A stretch of DNA of 64,000 nt from an uncultured Eudoraea sp. (GCF_947260015.1 NZ_CAMYOM010000008.1:19466-83465); one strand, 5' to 3'. Counted from the first letter of the stretch, positions 15,992 to 28,813 are shown. Notes: generated by a model not told the origin, from the letters alone. Numbers and translations: made by a program.

Positions 15992-18403
15992 TTAATTTGA
16001 AATTAAAGTTTGGGTGTCGATTACAGCGTCGGTTTTAATGTCTGATTGCAAATAGTTTAAACTGTGGTAGTTGCCTGCTGCCCAATCGTCTATAAAATTA
16101 TCGTAATATTTACTGCCCGGATTACCAGATTGACCTCCGGGATAAATTCCCAGAGCAGTTGGTGGTGAGCTCATCTCCACAATCATTCGCCATGAAGGAC
16201 CATGATTTTTTTTGGCTGCGTTCACAATGTTTCCACCACCCCCAATTGGCAGGTTAAACCTTGAAAATGCAGGTAAGGCCTGTAATAAATGACCAACATA
16301 GGTGCTCTTATAGGCATTCCAGTTATAATCTCCATTTTCAGCTTTCCAATCCATTAAGGATTTCGCTGCTTTTTTGAAACTGATTAGGAATAGATCTTTA
16401 GCGGTTTCGGTTTCAGGTGTTTCTACAATATCCATAAATTCATCCTTGCCTTTGGTTTTTAGTAAGTGAATGGTTTGGTAGGTGAATGGTTTATCCAATG
16501 CAACATTATCAACATCGTATTCATCCCAAACCAGATCATAGAGTTTGTTCCACCAATTACTCCAAATACTTGGTCCCAGTTCCTCTATATTATTGTTAAA
16601 GTCCCATGATTTTACTTCGTTGAATATGTTTAACTCCTCTGCGGTGAGCGTAGATGAGTCCATATTTTTAAAAATATAGGGTAGGAGTTCCGCTGCCTTA
16701 AGGTTATAATTATTATTGTGTAAATCCTTGAAATCCTGAATATTGAAAGTGTCCTTAGAATTAAAAAAGTTATTGATTACACGGTTTCTGTAGGTTTCGT
16801 AGCCATCGTTATATACATAGAACGGATAGGATTCATCTACAGGATGCTGATTTGCGGAACTCACAAAGCCACGCTCCGGATTTTTGGTATGGGCATTAAA
16901 AGGTTGTGGGATAAAACTTTGCCAGTCGTGCTTTGGATTGCTGCCATCCATTAAAAATTTGCCTTGTCCTTTCCATTTATTGGGCAGTTTTCCCTGAACC
17001 CAAATAGCGATATCACCTTCTGTAGAAGCAAAGACAAAGTTTTGTGCCGGGGCTGTATAATGTTTGAGGGCATTAACATAATCATCATAATTTCTTCCTT
17101 TGTTGAGCTCTAAAAATGTCCTTTGATTGTTGCCCCCCATATGGCCCGACCATTTCATGGCATAGCCGGCAAGTTTATTGTCACCCATAAAGTTTTTATC
17201 ATAAGCCACAGGGCCATGATGGGTATAACATACAGAGTCAATATAAGCGGCTTTACCCTTTATTTTAATTTCTTCAACTCTAAAACTCACAGCTTTCCAA
17301 TCATCACCATATTTGTATTGTTTACAGCTTTCGTCTTTAAATTGAATCTTGTACCAATCCAATACATCTCTGGTAGCGTTGGTTTCTCCCCATGAAATAT
17401 GATTGTTAAATCCTGAAATTATACCCAGAGCTCCGGGCAATGTGGCGCCAAAAGCATTATGGGTTGGGGTACTTAATTGCATCACAAACCAAATAGAAGG
17501 GAGGTTTAGTCCCAAATGCGGGTCGTTTGCCAAAATAGGATTTCCAGAATAGGATTTTTGACCAGAAATGGCCCAGTTATTACTGCCATTAGCAGGATTT
17601 GGCTTGTCTAAGGTTTTTGAAATAGAGTCGAGTGGTAATTCACTTTCTGGTGTTTCAGTTATAGGCACATCAATAAAACTCCAATCAGTTCCTTTAGGAA
17701 TAATAGGATCTATGACATCAAAAAAATCGGGATATAATAAATCAAAGCGTTCTTTCCCAAACATCCGCAATGCATTGGTGTATTCTAAATCAGAATCTCC
17801 TCCGGCCAAATCCTTGGTCATATACATCAATAACAAAGCTGTTTTTTTTATCGTCCAGGGTTCTGGTTGATAATCGAGTAGTTTATACTCAATAGGAAAG
17901 TCTTTCGGCTGTAGTTGGTTTATGTAACTATTTACACCTTCTGCATAAGCCTCTAAAAAAGCCGTAGTTTCAGGGTCTTCTTTGATCTTTTCAATGGCCC
18001 GGTCGGCGCCAAATCCCATTCCGCGTCTACGCTGCTGACGGTCGTAATTTAAAGCAGCTTCGCCAATAATTTCAGATAACCGACCTGCGGAGGCATACGT
18101 CTGGAATTCCATTTGCCAGAGTCGGTGCTTAGCCGTAATATAACCCTGGGCCCTGTATAAATCATTTTCATTCTGAGCAAAGACGTGTGGAATTAGCTGT
18201 GCATCGTAATGCACGGTAACCTTGTCCTTGAGTCCATCAATGGAAACAGTTCCCGTAATGGTTTCATCAGTTTCATTTTGCCAAACACCGGTTGAGGGAT
18301 TTAAAAATTTTCCGATGGGTGGAATAGAACCAAACTTATTGTTCAGGCCATAAAAAATAGATGCTGTAAGAAGAAGAGAAAGTGTAAACTTCAGGTATTT
18401 CAT
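15992..18403 (-). CDS. Penicillin acylase family Ntn-hydrolase
   Basis: 803 residues with an N-terminal signal or anchor (residues 1-20), a single precursor of the usual size. Autocleavage is expected before Ser274 in NGSNNWAIS, which becomes the N-terminal nucleophile of the beta chain. The alpha part carries the YRAQGYITAKHRLWQMEF motif, and the beta part ANDPHLGLNLPSIWF and GFNNHISWGETN. In marine bacteria such enzymes often cleave acyl-homoserine lactones or other N-acyl amides; the substrate here is not known. It probably acts in the periplasm. Confidence 0.92.
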   Translation of the reverse strand: MKYLKFTLSLLLTASIFYGLNNKFGSIPPIGKFLNPSTGVWQNETDETITGTVSIDGLKDKVTVHYDAQLIPHVFAQNENDLYRAQGYITAKHRLWQMEFQTYASAGRLSEIIGEAALNYDRQQRRRGMGFGADRAIEKIKEDPETTAFLEAYAEGVNSYINQLQPKDFPIEYKLLDYQPEPWTIKKTALLLMYMTKDLAGGDSDLEYTNALRMFGKERFDLLYPDFFDVIDPIIPKGTDWSFIDVPITETPESELPLDSISKTLDKPNPANGSNNWAISGQKSYSGNPILANDPHLGLNLPSIWFVMQLSTPTHNAFGATLPGALGIISGFNNHISWGETNATRDVLDWYKIQFKDESCKQYKYGDDWKAVSFRVEEIKIKGKAAYIDSVCYTHHGPVAYDKNFMGDNKLAGYAMKWSGHMGGNNQRTFLELNKGRNYDDYVNALKHYTAPAQNFVFASTEGDIAIWVQGKLPNKWKGQGKFLMDGSNPKHDWQSFIPQPFNAHTKNPERGFVSSANQHPVDESYPFYVYNDGYETYRNRVINNFFNSKDTFNIQDFKDLHNNNYNLKAAELLPYIFKNMDSSTLTAEELNIFNEVKSWDFNNNIEELGPSIWSNWWNKLYDLVWDEYDVDNVALDKPFTYQTIHLLKTKGKDEFMDIVETPETETAKDLFLISFKKAAKSLMDWKAENGDYNWNAYKSTYVGHLLQALPAFSRFNLPIGGGGNIVNAAKKNHGPSWRMIVEMSSPPTALGIYPGGQSGNPGSKYYDNFIDDWAAGNYHSLNYLQSDIKTDAVIDTQTLISN

Positions 18404-18612
18404 AAGCGGAATTAATTAGGGTTATTACAATACTAAATAAATGCAAATGCCAGCTGTAAATATTGTTTGAGATCAATTTCAAAAAGAAAAGTTTACCAAT
18501 TGTACGAAAGTAAGAAACCTATCTCTTATCATTACTAAAAGACCTGAATTCTCCGTTTTAGGTTTTAGCTTAAAAATTGTATACCTAACATGTCGAAACT
18601 TAGCTACAGTTT

Positions 18613-19155
18613 TTATTCCGCTTTCAGATAAGCCTCTTTCAACCAATCTCTTAGTTCACCATCAATTTGAGACACTTCCGATAATTTCACGCGATGTGTG
18701 CACATAGATCCAAATGGACCGGAATTTTCAAGACGGTCTGTTGTTGGTTTGTCTTTTATTTTTAATCCCAAATCAATTCTCGTTTTGGTAGAAGGCTGTA
18801 TTAGGGCGAACTGTTTTTTTCTAATAACGCTAACGCTTGCTTTTTTCGGGCTTATTGTAACATCCTCTCCAAAGCTTTCAACAATGGATAAGAGTTTTTT
18901 GTAAATGGGCATTAAATCTTCTTTCCCTTTATATTGATTCTTTACCAGATCGGCCGGCGGAGTGTTTTCTTCTTTTGACAGTGTAACAATAGTGTTGGCA
19001 AAACCATGTGTTACTTGGTGTTCTTTCTTTAGGAAGTTAACAGCCTCAGAATGTTTAGTGAACGACTTTTGTTTAAGTAGCGATTTCCAATCATCTAATG
19101 ATTTCCCGGTTTTATCGGGCATATTGTCAATCATTGTTTGCAGTGCTTTGTCCAT
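18613..19155 (-). CDS. DUF4287/DUF5655 domain protein
   Basis: 180 residues from ATG 19155; an ATG at 19194 would add 13 basic residues with no family match. The N-terminal DUF4287 part (ALQTMIDNMPDKTGKSLDDW, about 4-60) is followed by a DUF5655-like part with KKLLSIVESFGEDV and a SVIRKKQFALIQPSTKTRIDLG strand block. This pair is common in bacteria and of unknown function, resembling DNA- or nucleotide-binding accessory domains. Cytoplasmic, single gene. Confidence 0.82.
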   Translation of the reverse strand: MDKALQTMIDNMPDKTGKSLDDWKSLLKQKSFTKHSEAVNFLKKEHQVTHGFANTIVTLSKEENTPPADLVKNQYKGKEDLMPIYKKLLSIVESFGEDVTISPKKASVSVIRKKQFALIQPSTKTRIDLGLKIKDKPTTDRLENSGPFGSMCTHRVKLSEVSQIDGELRDWLKEAYLKAE

Positions 19156-19245
19156 AGTTGGTGTTTTTTTCTTTGTTAATGGTCTTCCGGGCATGGTCTG
19201 CTCTACACATTTTACATATTCAGAAGTATCATTATCAATAGTCTT

Positions 19246-19277
19246 CTAAAGTAGTGAATTTGCACCTTAGTTTCAAA
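19246..19277 (-). promoter_or_regulatory. Putative promoter of the DUF4287 gene
   Basis: On the minus strand TTTG (19274-19277), 20 bases, then TACTTTAG (19246-19253), one mismatch from TAnnTTTG. It leaves a leader of about 85 bases to ATG 19155. Confidence 0.45.
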
Positions 19278-19455
19278 TCATCTGAAGCCGTATGGAATAA
19301 ACGGTTTGATAGTTTGAATTTCCTTTGATATGCTTTTTAAGTTAATCAATTTTAAGACATTTTTGACCTATAAGGGTTATGCATTGGTCATAGTTATTTT
19401 CTATTAGAATCCAACTTATATGAGCAAACAAATGAGTATTTTTACTATTCTATAA

Positions 19456-21732
<2,277 letters not shown>

Positions 21733-21767
21733 TCTTGGTTTAAACTACCAGAATACCTATAGAAGTT

Positions 21768-21798
21768 AAAGGTGGTCCTGTATTGGACCACCTTTTTT
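21768..21798 (+). terminator. Rho-independent terminator after katG
   Basis: An 11-bp perfect stem (AAAGGTGGTCC, 21768-21778, and its complement 21785-21795) with a six-base loop and a six-T run. It lies between convergent katG and the bestrophin gene. Confidence 0.9.
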
Positions 21799-21816
21799 GC
21801 TATAAGGAAAAAGCTA

Positions 21817-22872
21817 TTAGAATTGAGTGTGATGTTTTATGGCGAATTGCTCTGGAATTTCTTTTTCAGATTCTCCCAAATTTTCTCTGAGGTCAATTTC
21901 AATTCCTCTTGCAATTGTTGAAATTGGAACATCATTGGCGGTGCCTTCAAAAGGATTTTCTCCGGTTCTGCCTATTCTTTCCATAGTATGGAAAATCCAG
22001 GCTACAATGACATAAAAAGGAATTGAAAACCAAACAAACAGTTTTCCGATAAGAGGACTTTTAGTTATAAGTTCATTGCCAATTTCGGCAAATTGTGGCA
22101 CCAGGGCCAGAGGAAGTAACAAGACAAAAAGCCACATAAAAAAATGATTGAGTGTTGCAAAATGTCTAGGATAAGGAAAGTTTTTAATTCGTTCACTCTT
22201 GCCTTGCAGCGTAAAAAATTCCTGAATAACCCCTTCCAGTTCTAAAAAGGAAAATTCCCAAATTACCCCTTTTTCTTTGAGCTGCCTTAGATGATGGGAT
22301 TGCAGGTACAATAATGCCGTTTGCTTATTACTCTTGCCCATAATATATTCATAATCACTTTCAGATATATACGGTTTTAGGTCCTCATCTAAAGTAGAAT
22401 CATGTTCGGGTGGACGAGTATCCCATTCTTTGTTTGTCCTATGGTGCACAGACGTTTCCCAGGGTTTAGATGCGCGCATGGCATATCGCAAAGCCGTCAT
22501 CCAGGCTATATGCCTATAGGTCAATGTTTTAATTTCTTTTTGGAGTTCTGAATTTTCTATTGGTGTTTTAGCGTATTCATTGTTAACCATGTCCTGAACA
22601 AACACCCCAAATGTTCTCGAAGTATTTACGATTCCTCCCCAAATTTTTCTGGCTTCCCAGATTCTGCCATAGGCTGCATTATTTTGAAAACCAATAACAA
22701 ACGCCACTGCTGTCCCAATTAAAGCTAAAGGTGTCCATGGAATTTTTAACCACTCCAAATCCAAAAAATAATAAACGGCTACCCAGGAAATTATAATAGC
22801 AAAAAATAATAATGTTTCGAAGCGGGTCCACCAGGCCATTTCAAAGGCAGTGTAGTTTTTTTTAGTGTGCAT
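21817..22872 (-). CDS. Bestrophin family ion channel
   Basis: 351 residues. The family core is present: an N-terminal helix pair, VIGFQNNAAYGRIWEARKIWG in the second segment, then later helices (LFVLLLPLALVPQFAEIG and VWFSIPFYVIVAWIFHTMERIG) and the ENPFEGTANDVP loop that follows the pore. Bacterial bestrophins form pentameric channels in the inner membrane, usually for sodium or anions; selectivity cannot be read here. It converges on katG. Confidence 0.9.
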   Translation of the reverse strand: MHTKKNYTAFEMAWWTRFETLLFFAIIISWVAVYYFLDLEWLKIPWTPLALIGTAVAFVIGFQNNAAYGRIWEARKIWGGIVNTSRTFGVFVQDMVNNEYAKTPIENSELQKEIKTLTYRHIAWMTALRYAMRASKPWETSVHHRTNKEWDTRPPEHDSTLDEDLKPYISESDYEYIMGKSNKQTALLYLQSHHLRQLKEKGVIWEFSFLELEGVIQEFFTLQGKSERIKNFPYPRHFATLNHFFMWLFVLLLPLALVPQFAEIGNELITKSPLIGKLFVWFSIPFYVIVAWIFHTMERIGRTGENPFEGTANDVPISTIARGIEIDLRENLGESEKEIPEQFAIKHHTQF

Positions 22873-23036
22873 AATTCAAATTTCTAAATAATTGTTTCAA
22901 TAAGCTACAAGATTAATCATTTCTATATTACTTCGGGGTAAAGCCCGTTTAATGAGGATTATGTTTTTTTAAATAGTAAGAATTGCTCATTTTATAAAGC
23001 GCTGCATACAATCAGATTCTATGAGATTCTATAATT

Positions 23037-23594
23037 TTAGCTGTTGGCCTCAAGTTTTTTCCCTATTCGTTCAATAGTTTTCCAATTTCGGGTGGTAATA
23101 TCCTTTCCGAAATATTTCTCCATAACTTCCATTGCTTTTGGTGTTCTTGATACCGAAAGGTCCAGAACACTAAAGATGGTTTTGTCGCTTTTTCCGATTA
23201 TTATGTATGCGTTATCAGAACTTTTCCAGGGCAGTTCCAATTTAGTGCCATCATTCATTCGCAAAAATGATACATATAATCTAATATCTTTGGTAAGTTT
23301 TACATCTTTGAACGGATTATTACTCAATAATTTATAAATCATGTCAGATTTTCTAATTATAGTTGGAATGGAGAATCCAAACGTTTTTTCCAAATGCTCT
23401 GAAACCTTCTTTTCAAGGCTGGAGATACTTTCACAGGTTGAATCAAAGATTATGTTGCCCGAATTTAATAGAGTCACTATGTTTTCAAGTTCCAATTTTT
23501 GTAACTCCTTTTTCAGCTCAGCCATTGGAACTTTATGGTGACCACCAACATTAATTCCACGTAGAAACGCAACATATTTTACTGAATTTTTCAT
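23037..23594 (-). CDS. DUF1697 domain protein
   Basis: 185 residues, the length of one DUF1697 domain: YVAFLRGINVGGHHKVPMAEL at the start, TLLNSGNIIFDS, and the late IGKSDKTIF and NWKTIERI segments. The family is common in bacteria and has no assigned activity. Cytoplasmic, single gene. A 14-bp perfect palindrome (23627-23640) lies just upstream. Confidence 0.9.
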   Translation of the reverse strand: MKNSVKYVAFLRGINVGGHHKVPMAELKKELQKLELENIVTLLNSGNIIFDSTCESISSLEKKVSEHLEKTFGFSIPTIIRKSDMIYKLLSNNPFKDVKLTKDIRLYVSFLRMNDGTKLELPWKSSDNAYIIIGKSDKTIFSVLDLSVSRTPKAMEVMEKYFGKDITTRNWKTIERIGKKLEANS

Positions 23595-23820
23595 TCAATG
23601 TAGTTTTTACTTAAATCTCAGGATGTACCTCCTAGGAGGTCACTTGTACAATTTAGTAAGTTTTGAGCAATTTTGAATTTTTCTGAACATTCTCCGTTGC
23701 TATTATAGGTTTTGTTATCAAATGTTCTTATTGTTTTTTACCATGTCCCTTTTTCCCACAAATCCAAGAAGGCAGCTGCGGATAAACCTAAAAAATCTAC
23801 CAAAAAGTGAGCAAATATTG

Positions 23821-25371
23821 TTAGCGGTAGTTATCCTTTAATTCTTTCATCATATTCTTATAGAATATTTTAGCTTTATCATTCGGTGATTTGCATAAGT
23901 ATATCTTAGTTCCATTTTCTCTGAAATACTTATTATCAATTGTTTTAATAAGTGTAACTTTTTCAAATAATTGCGGCAGGCGAGTGTCGGGATTTATATC
24001 ATTTCCTAAATCTGAATGAATATAAATGACATAATCTTTTGAGATGCTGTCGGGAGCCCAAAACACAAAGCTTCCATTGGGTGAAATGGGTTGTGGAATT
24101 CCAATTTCTTTACCATAGAACATCACGGCACCGGCTTGTCCGTAGTGATAACAATAAATATCACAATTGTCTTCATTCTCTTCACCCAGGCTTATATATA
24201 TCTCCTTAACCACTTCACCAATCTCTTTCCAACCTGTCATATCCGCCATATCCTGGGGAATATCGTGATCAACACCATCCTCCCATCTAAAAGCTCCCTT
24301 ATTGTTAACCTTATCTGGCGTTATAAAAGGAATCCCATCAACTGAGAGCGAAACATATAATGAAAAAAACATTGATATCACCAGGAAGCTGTAAACGTAG
24401 CTCGTGTATTTCTTAACGTACTTCTCTATAAAATATGACCCGAACACAAACAGAATGGGATAAATACCTAATGTATAATAGGGTTTACCACTTCCTGCCA
24501 ATAGTAAAAGAATAAGAAATATATAGATATAGCCAAACAACCTATACTGCTTTTCTTTTCTATAAAATAACAAAATGATCAAGGCAAGAATCCAAATTAA
24601 AAGAGCTTGAATATTCATTAAAAATTGCGCTATAATAAAATCTGAAGTTCGAACATGAATAAGTTGGGTTTCCCGAAGTTCTGTCATGTGCTGTAAAACG
24701 GGCCAGCTATTTTCATATTGCCAAAATAAGTTTGGAGAAATTATGGTTAGTCCTATGACTAAAGCCATTATGAAATACCTGGATTTATACAAATACCTGT
24801 ATTTCGATAGTATTAACGAAAATGCAAAGGCCGCATAAAAGAACACAATCGAGTATTTATTCAGAAAAGCAAAACCGAAGACTACAGCGATCCACAGCCA
24901 GATTTTAGGATTGTTGCGTGAGATCATCCTAAGGATCAAATATCCGGATAATAACCAGTAAAAATGATTAAAGGCAACTGGTTGAAAAAGAGCATTGGTG
25001 TGCAGGAATGAGGGAGAAAGTATGTAGGCAAGACTGGCAAGTACGATTGCCTTTTTTTTACCACCCAATTCTTTAATAAACAAGCCAATTATAATGAGAT
25101 TTAATGCGCCAATAAGTGCAGGAAAAAACCTTAGGCCAAATACTGTATTACCGAAAATTGATGTAGCCAGTTTCCCGATGACAGCAATTGATGGAGGTAC
25201 CGAAACATAACCCCAGGCAAGATGTTCACTCTGTGCATAATAGAGATAGGCATCCCTGTGTAATTCAAAGTTAGAGACAGTAAAAAAGTGAATAAGAAGC
25301 TTTGCTAAGGCAAAAATTAATATCAATTGCCATTCAGCAGAAATATTGAGTCTTAATCTGGCTGGTTTCAA
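23821..25371 (-). CDS. Glycosyltransferase family 39-like membrane protein
   Basis: 516 residues with roughly ten to twelve membrane helices in the first 340 and a soluble C-terminal part (about 350-516). The first periplasmic loop (ELHRDAYLYYAQSEHLAWGYVSVPPSIA) carries the acidic residue expected in GT-C enzymes of the ArnT/protein mannosyltransferase type. These transfer a sugar from a polyprenyl phosphate donor to a lipid or protein in the periplasm. Acceptor and sugar cannot be inferred. It lies 39 bases downstream of a small membrane protein gene and may be in one transcript with it. Confidence 0.85.
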   Translation of the reverse strand: MKPARLRLNISAEWQLILIFALAKLLIHFFTVSNFELHRDAYLYYAQSEHLAWGYVSVPPSIAVIGKLATSIFGNTVFGLRFFPALIGALNLIIIGLFIKELGGKKKAIVLASLAYILSPSFLHTNALFQPVAFNHFYWLLSGYLILRMISRNNPKIWLWIAVVFGFAFLNKYSIVFFYAAFAFSLILSKYRYLYKSRYFIMALVIGLTIISPNLFWQYENSWPVLQHMTELRETQLIHVRTSDFIIAQFLMNIQALLIWILALIILLFYRKEKQYRLFGYIYIFLILLLLAGSGKPYYTLGIYPILFVFGSYFIEKYVKKYTSYVYSFLVISMFFSLYVSLSVDGIPFITPDKVNNKGAFRWEDGVDHDIPQDMADMTGWKEIGEVVKEIYISLGEENEDNCDIYCYHYGQAGAVMFYGKEIGIPQPISPNGSFVFWAPDSISKDYVIYIHSDLGNDINPDTRLPQLFEKVTLIKTIDNKYFRENGTKIYLCKSPNDKAKIFYKNMMKELKDNYR

Positions 25372-25410
25372 TTTATTATTCTTCCCCTTTTTGAATTTCT
25401 TAAATCGATT

Positions 25411-25830
25411 TTAATTCTTAGACTTCTTAATTATTGCAAGTTTTCCGCCTATCCAAGCCATTGGAATATAAGCAAATGCAAGGTCTGTAACCACAAACCA
25501 AGTTGGTGCAGGGAGCATTAAGCTGGCAAGAACTCCACCAATCAGGAATAATACTCCAATACCAAGAGCAAATTTCATCTTGTGGTTTGTTGCAATCAAC
25601 CCGGCAATAACAGCTCCAATCAAGGTGCCTAATGCGTGTGCTAAAAATGGGAATATAAAATATTTAAAGTCTAATGTAGGCATTACGTTCGCTAAAGCCT
25701 CCATATCATTTGGGTCAATACCTTCAATCGGAAATGCACCATGACCAATTTTGATCAGACTTAAATTAATAACACTTCCAATTAACCATCCTGCTATTAC
25801 AGCTAAAATATTTCTAATTATTGGGTTCAT
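25411..25830 (-). CDS. Small membrane protein, Bacteroidota-type
   Basis: 139 residues with four hydrophobic helices: NILAVIAGWLIGSVINL, the FIFPFLAHALGTLIGAVIAG segment, FALGIGVLFLIGGVLASL and a last helix ending in AWIGGKLA. Many Bacteroidota carry homologs of unknown function. No catalytic residues recognised. Confidence 0.75.
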   Translation of the reverse strand: MNPIIRNILAVIAGWLIGSVINLSLIKIGHGAFPIEGIDPNDMEALANVMPTLDFKYFIFPFLAHALGTLIGAVIAGLIATNHKMKFALGIGVLFLIGGVLASLMLPAPTWFVVTDLAFAYIPMAWIGGKLAIIKKSKN

Positions 25831-26015
25831 AGTTACTGTTCTTGTAGTTTAATTATACCAAACGCCTTTGTATATGAAAGGTAGCGGGTTTCTACTTACA
25901 AATTTTCAGTTTAAAACTGACCTATACTTTATTCATTTTATTTCGTTTAAGCACCAAAATCTCAATTTTTATATACGTTGTCAGCTACTTTTGTTCAATT
26001 AATTATTTAATAAAA

Positions 26016-28160
26016 CTATTTTTTCTGCCCAGTGACTGTAATTCCAAAGGCCTCTATTTTGATCTCAATCCCTACTACTTTTCCTGCTTCCTCTTTAAAA
26101 TTTATTTCCATTGCACCGTCTGTTGTTGTAAAATTATTTTTATCTATCGGCAATAAGTATCCAGAAAATCCGGAACGTGTTATTTTAAAAAAGAAAATCC
26201 CTTCTTTTTCAGTAATGATCGCTTCAACAGGAAATTCATTTACCTTATACACACCTAAAACTCCTTTATTTAAATCAAGTTTTTTATAGCGCTCGGCCAG
26301 AGGAGGAAAATAATTGTCCAGCTCATTAAAATCCGGAAAGTCAGAATTTAGCACAAAGGACTCTACTTGTTTTTCATTCGGGATTCTTATAGACAACCTC
26401 TTGTTGTCATCTTGCCATGTAGATGAACCAATAATAGTAGAATACGTTTTAGGTTTACCATTTATTTTAGTTTGGTATTCAACATTCACACTAACAGGTA
26501 CAGGTCTTTCTCCGAGCCTCTTCACTACAAGTTTACCATTCTTATAGGACTCGATAGCCACATCGGGATAACCCATTTTAAAATACCAAGACTCCCAAAG
26601 CCAGCTAAGATCTTCCCCGCTTACATCTTCAAAAGTGTAGAAAAAATCATAGGGCGTGGGTGATTTCTTAGCCCATCGGCGAATATATTCTCTAAATACT
26701 TCCAGAAACTTTTCTTCACCAAGATGCTGATAAAGAAGCGCATAGGTAAATCCCGGCAGGGCGTAAGAGTGATATCCATAATTGTTACCCATATACTGCG
26801 AAGAGGTTACAGTTGGCAAATCGCCAATAGTCCCAATGGTACTTTGCATGCCAAACTTAAAACTGGAGTAAAATGAAGCAGTATTATCCTCATCTGAAAA
26901 ATATTTGTGTGTAACCAGGGCGGTAATAAAGTCGGCCCAGCCTTCGTCCATCCAGGCAAATCGTCTTTCATTAATTCTCACATACATTGGGAAATAAGTA
27001 TGAAACATCTCATGGATAGTTACTCCTTTGCCCGGGCCATCATTATTGGCCATCATCGGAAATTCCATACCTCCACCTCTAAGACCAATAAATGTAGTGA
27101 ATGACGGATATGGATAGGGGATGCCGGGAATATCTTCTGAGAAGTGTTTCATTGTCTTTTGCTGAACAAGAGTCACTTCCTTGTAGTCTTCCTCTTTTGC
27201 CATAGGATAGGCTGTACTGATTAGCACATCATTGCCCGATACCTTCTGAGATAGAGCATCCCATAGAAAATGGTCACTCATAGCAAATGCAAAATCCGAA
27301 ACTTCGGTAGCCTTATAATTCCAGGTGTTACTTTTTAACTCTAAATTGGTTAAGTCCTCTTTTGTTACCACCTTAACAAGCTCGGTTGAAGTCTTTGCTC
27401 TTATGTATCGCTCGTGGATTTTTGAAGGGAGTACCGCTGAGCTATTTTCCAGGGTCCCTGTTGCCCAAACCAGAAAATTATCTGGTGCGGTAATGTTTAC
27501 ATCAAAATTCGCCAGGTTATTATAAAACTCTGTGTCGAAGGTGTAGTTGATTCTATCCCATCCAAAAATGTCATCATATACTGCTATTTGCGGATACCAA
27601 TAGGCAACAAAGAAAGAGGTACTATCTATGGCTCCTGTTCTTCTTACTGTAAGCGGCACCTTTTGTTCCCATTGAAAACCTAAAGTCACCTCACCTCCGG
27701 ATTTTAGAGGTTCCGTTAAAGTTATGATTAGATTCGTGCCTGATCTTTGAACCATACCTCTGTTGGTCATATCATATTTCTGGCCATTGACGGTAAGTTC
27801 TTTTATGTTGACTCCTTCCCCAATATCCTTTTCATTTACTGACATTCCCCTTGCATTTCCCTTTTTGAAAACATCATAATAGAGACGGACAACTATTGTG
27901 GGTAATTCGTCTGGGCTATTGTTTTTAAAAACGACTGTTTCTTTTCCATCGATTGCTCTTGTTTCGGGTGTAACAACAACATCTATTTCATATGTTACTC
28001 TATTTTGCCAATATTTAATTCCGGGTTTACCATCTTTTGATCTCGTATCATTCTTATAGGCCTCCTGAATTTCTTTTGGAATGTGAAGCTCACTTTGAGC
28101 ATTAATAAGATACGTGGTCAACAAAAAACTCAATCCGATAAGTATTGTTTTTATTTTCAT
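26016..28160 (-). CDS. M1 family metallopeptidase, secreted
   Basis: 714 residues with a signal peptide (1-21, ending INAQ). After an N-terminal beta domain comes the gluzincin site: HEMFH with zinc ligands His383 and His387, the catalytic Glu384, and the third ligand Glu406 in WMDEGWADF. An exopeptidase-type GGMEFPMM segment precedes it. M1 enzymes remove N-terminal residues from peptides; this one would act in the periplasm or outside. The C-terminal 250 residues are beta-rich. Its start marks the edge of the palindrome-rich region that follows. Confidence 0.93.
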   Translation of the reverse strand: MKIKTILIGLSFLLTTYLINAQSELHIPKEIQEAYKNDTRSKDGKPGIKYWQNRVTYEIDVVVTPETRAIDGKETVVFKNNSPDELPTIVVRLYYDVFKKGNARGMSVNEKDIGEGVNIKELTVNGQKYDMTNRGMVQRSGTNLIITLTEPLKSGGEVTLGFQWEQKVPLTVRRTGAIDSTSFFVAYWYPQIAVYDDIFGWDRINYTFDTEFYNNLANFDVNITAPDNFLVWATGTLENSSAVLPSKIHERYIRAKTSTELVKVVTKEDLTNLELKSNTWNYKATEVSDFAFAMSDHFLWDALSQKVSGNDVLISTAYPMAKEEDYKEVTLVQQKTMKHFSEDIPGIPYPYPSFTTFIGLRGGGMEFPMMANNDGPGKGVTIHEMFHTYFPMYVRINERRFAWMDEGWADFITALVTHKYFSDEDNTASFYSSFKFGMQSTIGTIGDLPTVTSSQYMGNNYGYHSYALPGFTYALLYQHLGEEKFLEVFREYIRRWAKKSPTPYDFFYTFEDVSGEDLSWLWESWYFKMGYPDVAIESYKNGKLVVKRLGERPVPVSVNVEYQTKINGKPKTYSTIIGSSTWQDDNKRLSIRIPNEKQVESFVLNSDFPDFNELDNYFPPLAERYKKLDLNKGVLGVYKVNEFPVEAIITEKEGIFFFKITRSGFSGYLLPIDKNNFTTTDGAMEINFKEEAGKVVGIEIKIEAFGITVTGQKK

Positions 28161-28186
28161 AATTATTTATTTATTCTCCAATTGTT

Positions 28187-28313
28187 GTTAATGTTCCTAT
28201 ATGTGAAAAGTATCATTTTTTTATTCGCTCTTCTTTCGGTTAAGCCTGTGCTTTGAATTTATATATTTTTTCATTTAAGTATAGATTCTGACCTTATTAA
28301 TACGCGGCGTTGG
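28187..28313. repeat. attC-like palindrome, leftmost site (weak)
   Basis: Left end TTAATGTTCCTATATG and right end GCGTTGG are inverted in the same way as in the clearer sites downstream. It lies 15 bases from the stop codon of the following minus-strand gene. It marks the likely left border of the array. Confidence 0.4.
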
Positions 28314-28327
28314 AATTTCATCATTTT

Positions 28328-28804
28328 TCAAATTTCAATTTCTAAAACGATTATTAGAATCAATATTCCTAAGCAAGCAAGTCCACTTATCACCGCTTTT
28401 ACAATATCCGAATTTTTAGTCGTTTTTTTCAGTTGTGAAATCCGATTATTAAAAATAAGAACTAAAATAAAAGGTAAACTTATTAAAAATCCGTATCCGT
28501 AAAACGTGGTCGGATGATATAATTGTTCCATTGCATTTCTAATAAGTCCAAAGAAGATATAGTCCATTATTAAAGCCAATAGAAGGAAAATTAACGAAAT
28601 TATTAAGGCGCCTTTGATCAAATTTGATTTTGGAAAGGTTTTCAATGCCAGGAAAGTCGCATAAGCCCATAAAAAGGGATTAATAGTTAACATCAATGTT
28701 ATTCCTAAGGTTGTGTTATAGCTCCAGGGAAACCATAAAATAAGATTGGAAGCCCAATAAACTGCAAATCCAATTGTAAAAACATATAGCAGCCATTTAT
28801 TCAT
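28328..28804 (-). CDS. Uncharacterised membrane protein
   Basis: 158 residues with four or five hydrophobic helices; no motif recognised. It is the last of five closely packed genes between two attC-like palindromes (28.2 and 30.8 kb), nine bases after another small membrane protein. Its stop lies 15 bases from the palindrome. Confidence 0.7.
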   Translation of the reverse strand: MNKWLLYVFTIGFAVYWASNLILWFPWSYNTTLGITLMLTINPFLWAYATFLALKTFPKSNLIKGALIISLIFLLLALIMDYIFFGLIRNAMEQLYHPTTFYGYGFLISLPFILVLIFNNRISQLKKTTKNSDIVKAVISGLACLGILILIIVLEIEI

Positions 28805-28813
28805 ATCATTCGG

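Noticed and set aside
23627..23640. Perfect 14-bp palindrome ACCTCCTAGGAGGT
   Set aside because: No T-run and only one copy seen; could be an operator, but nothing supports a specific role.
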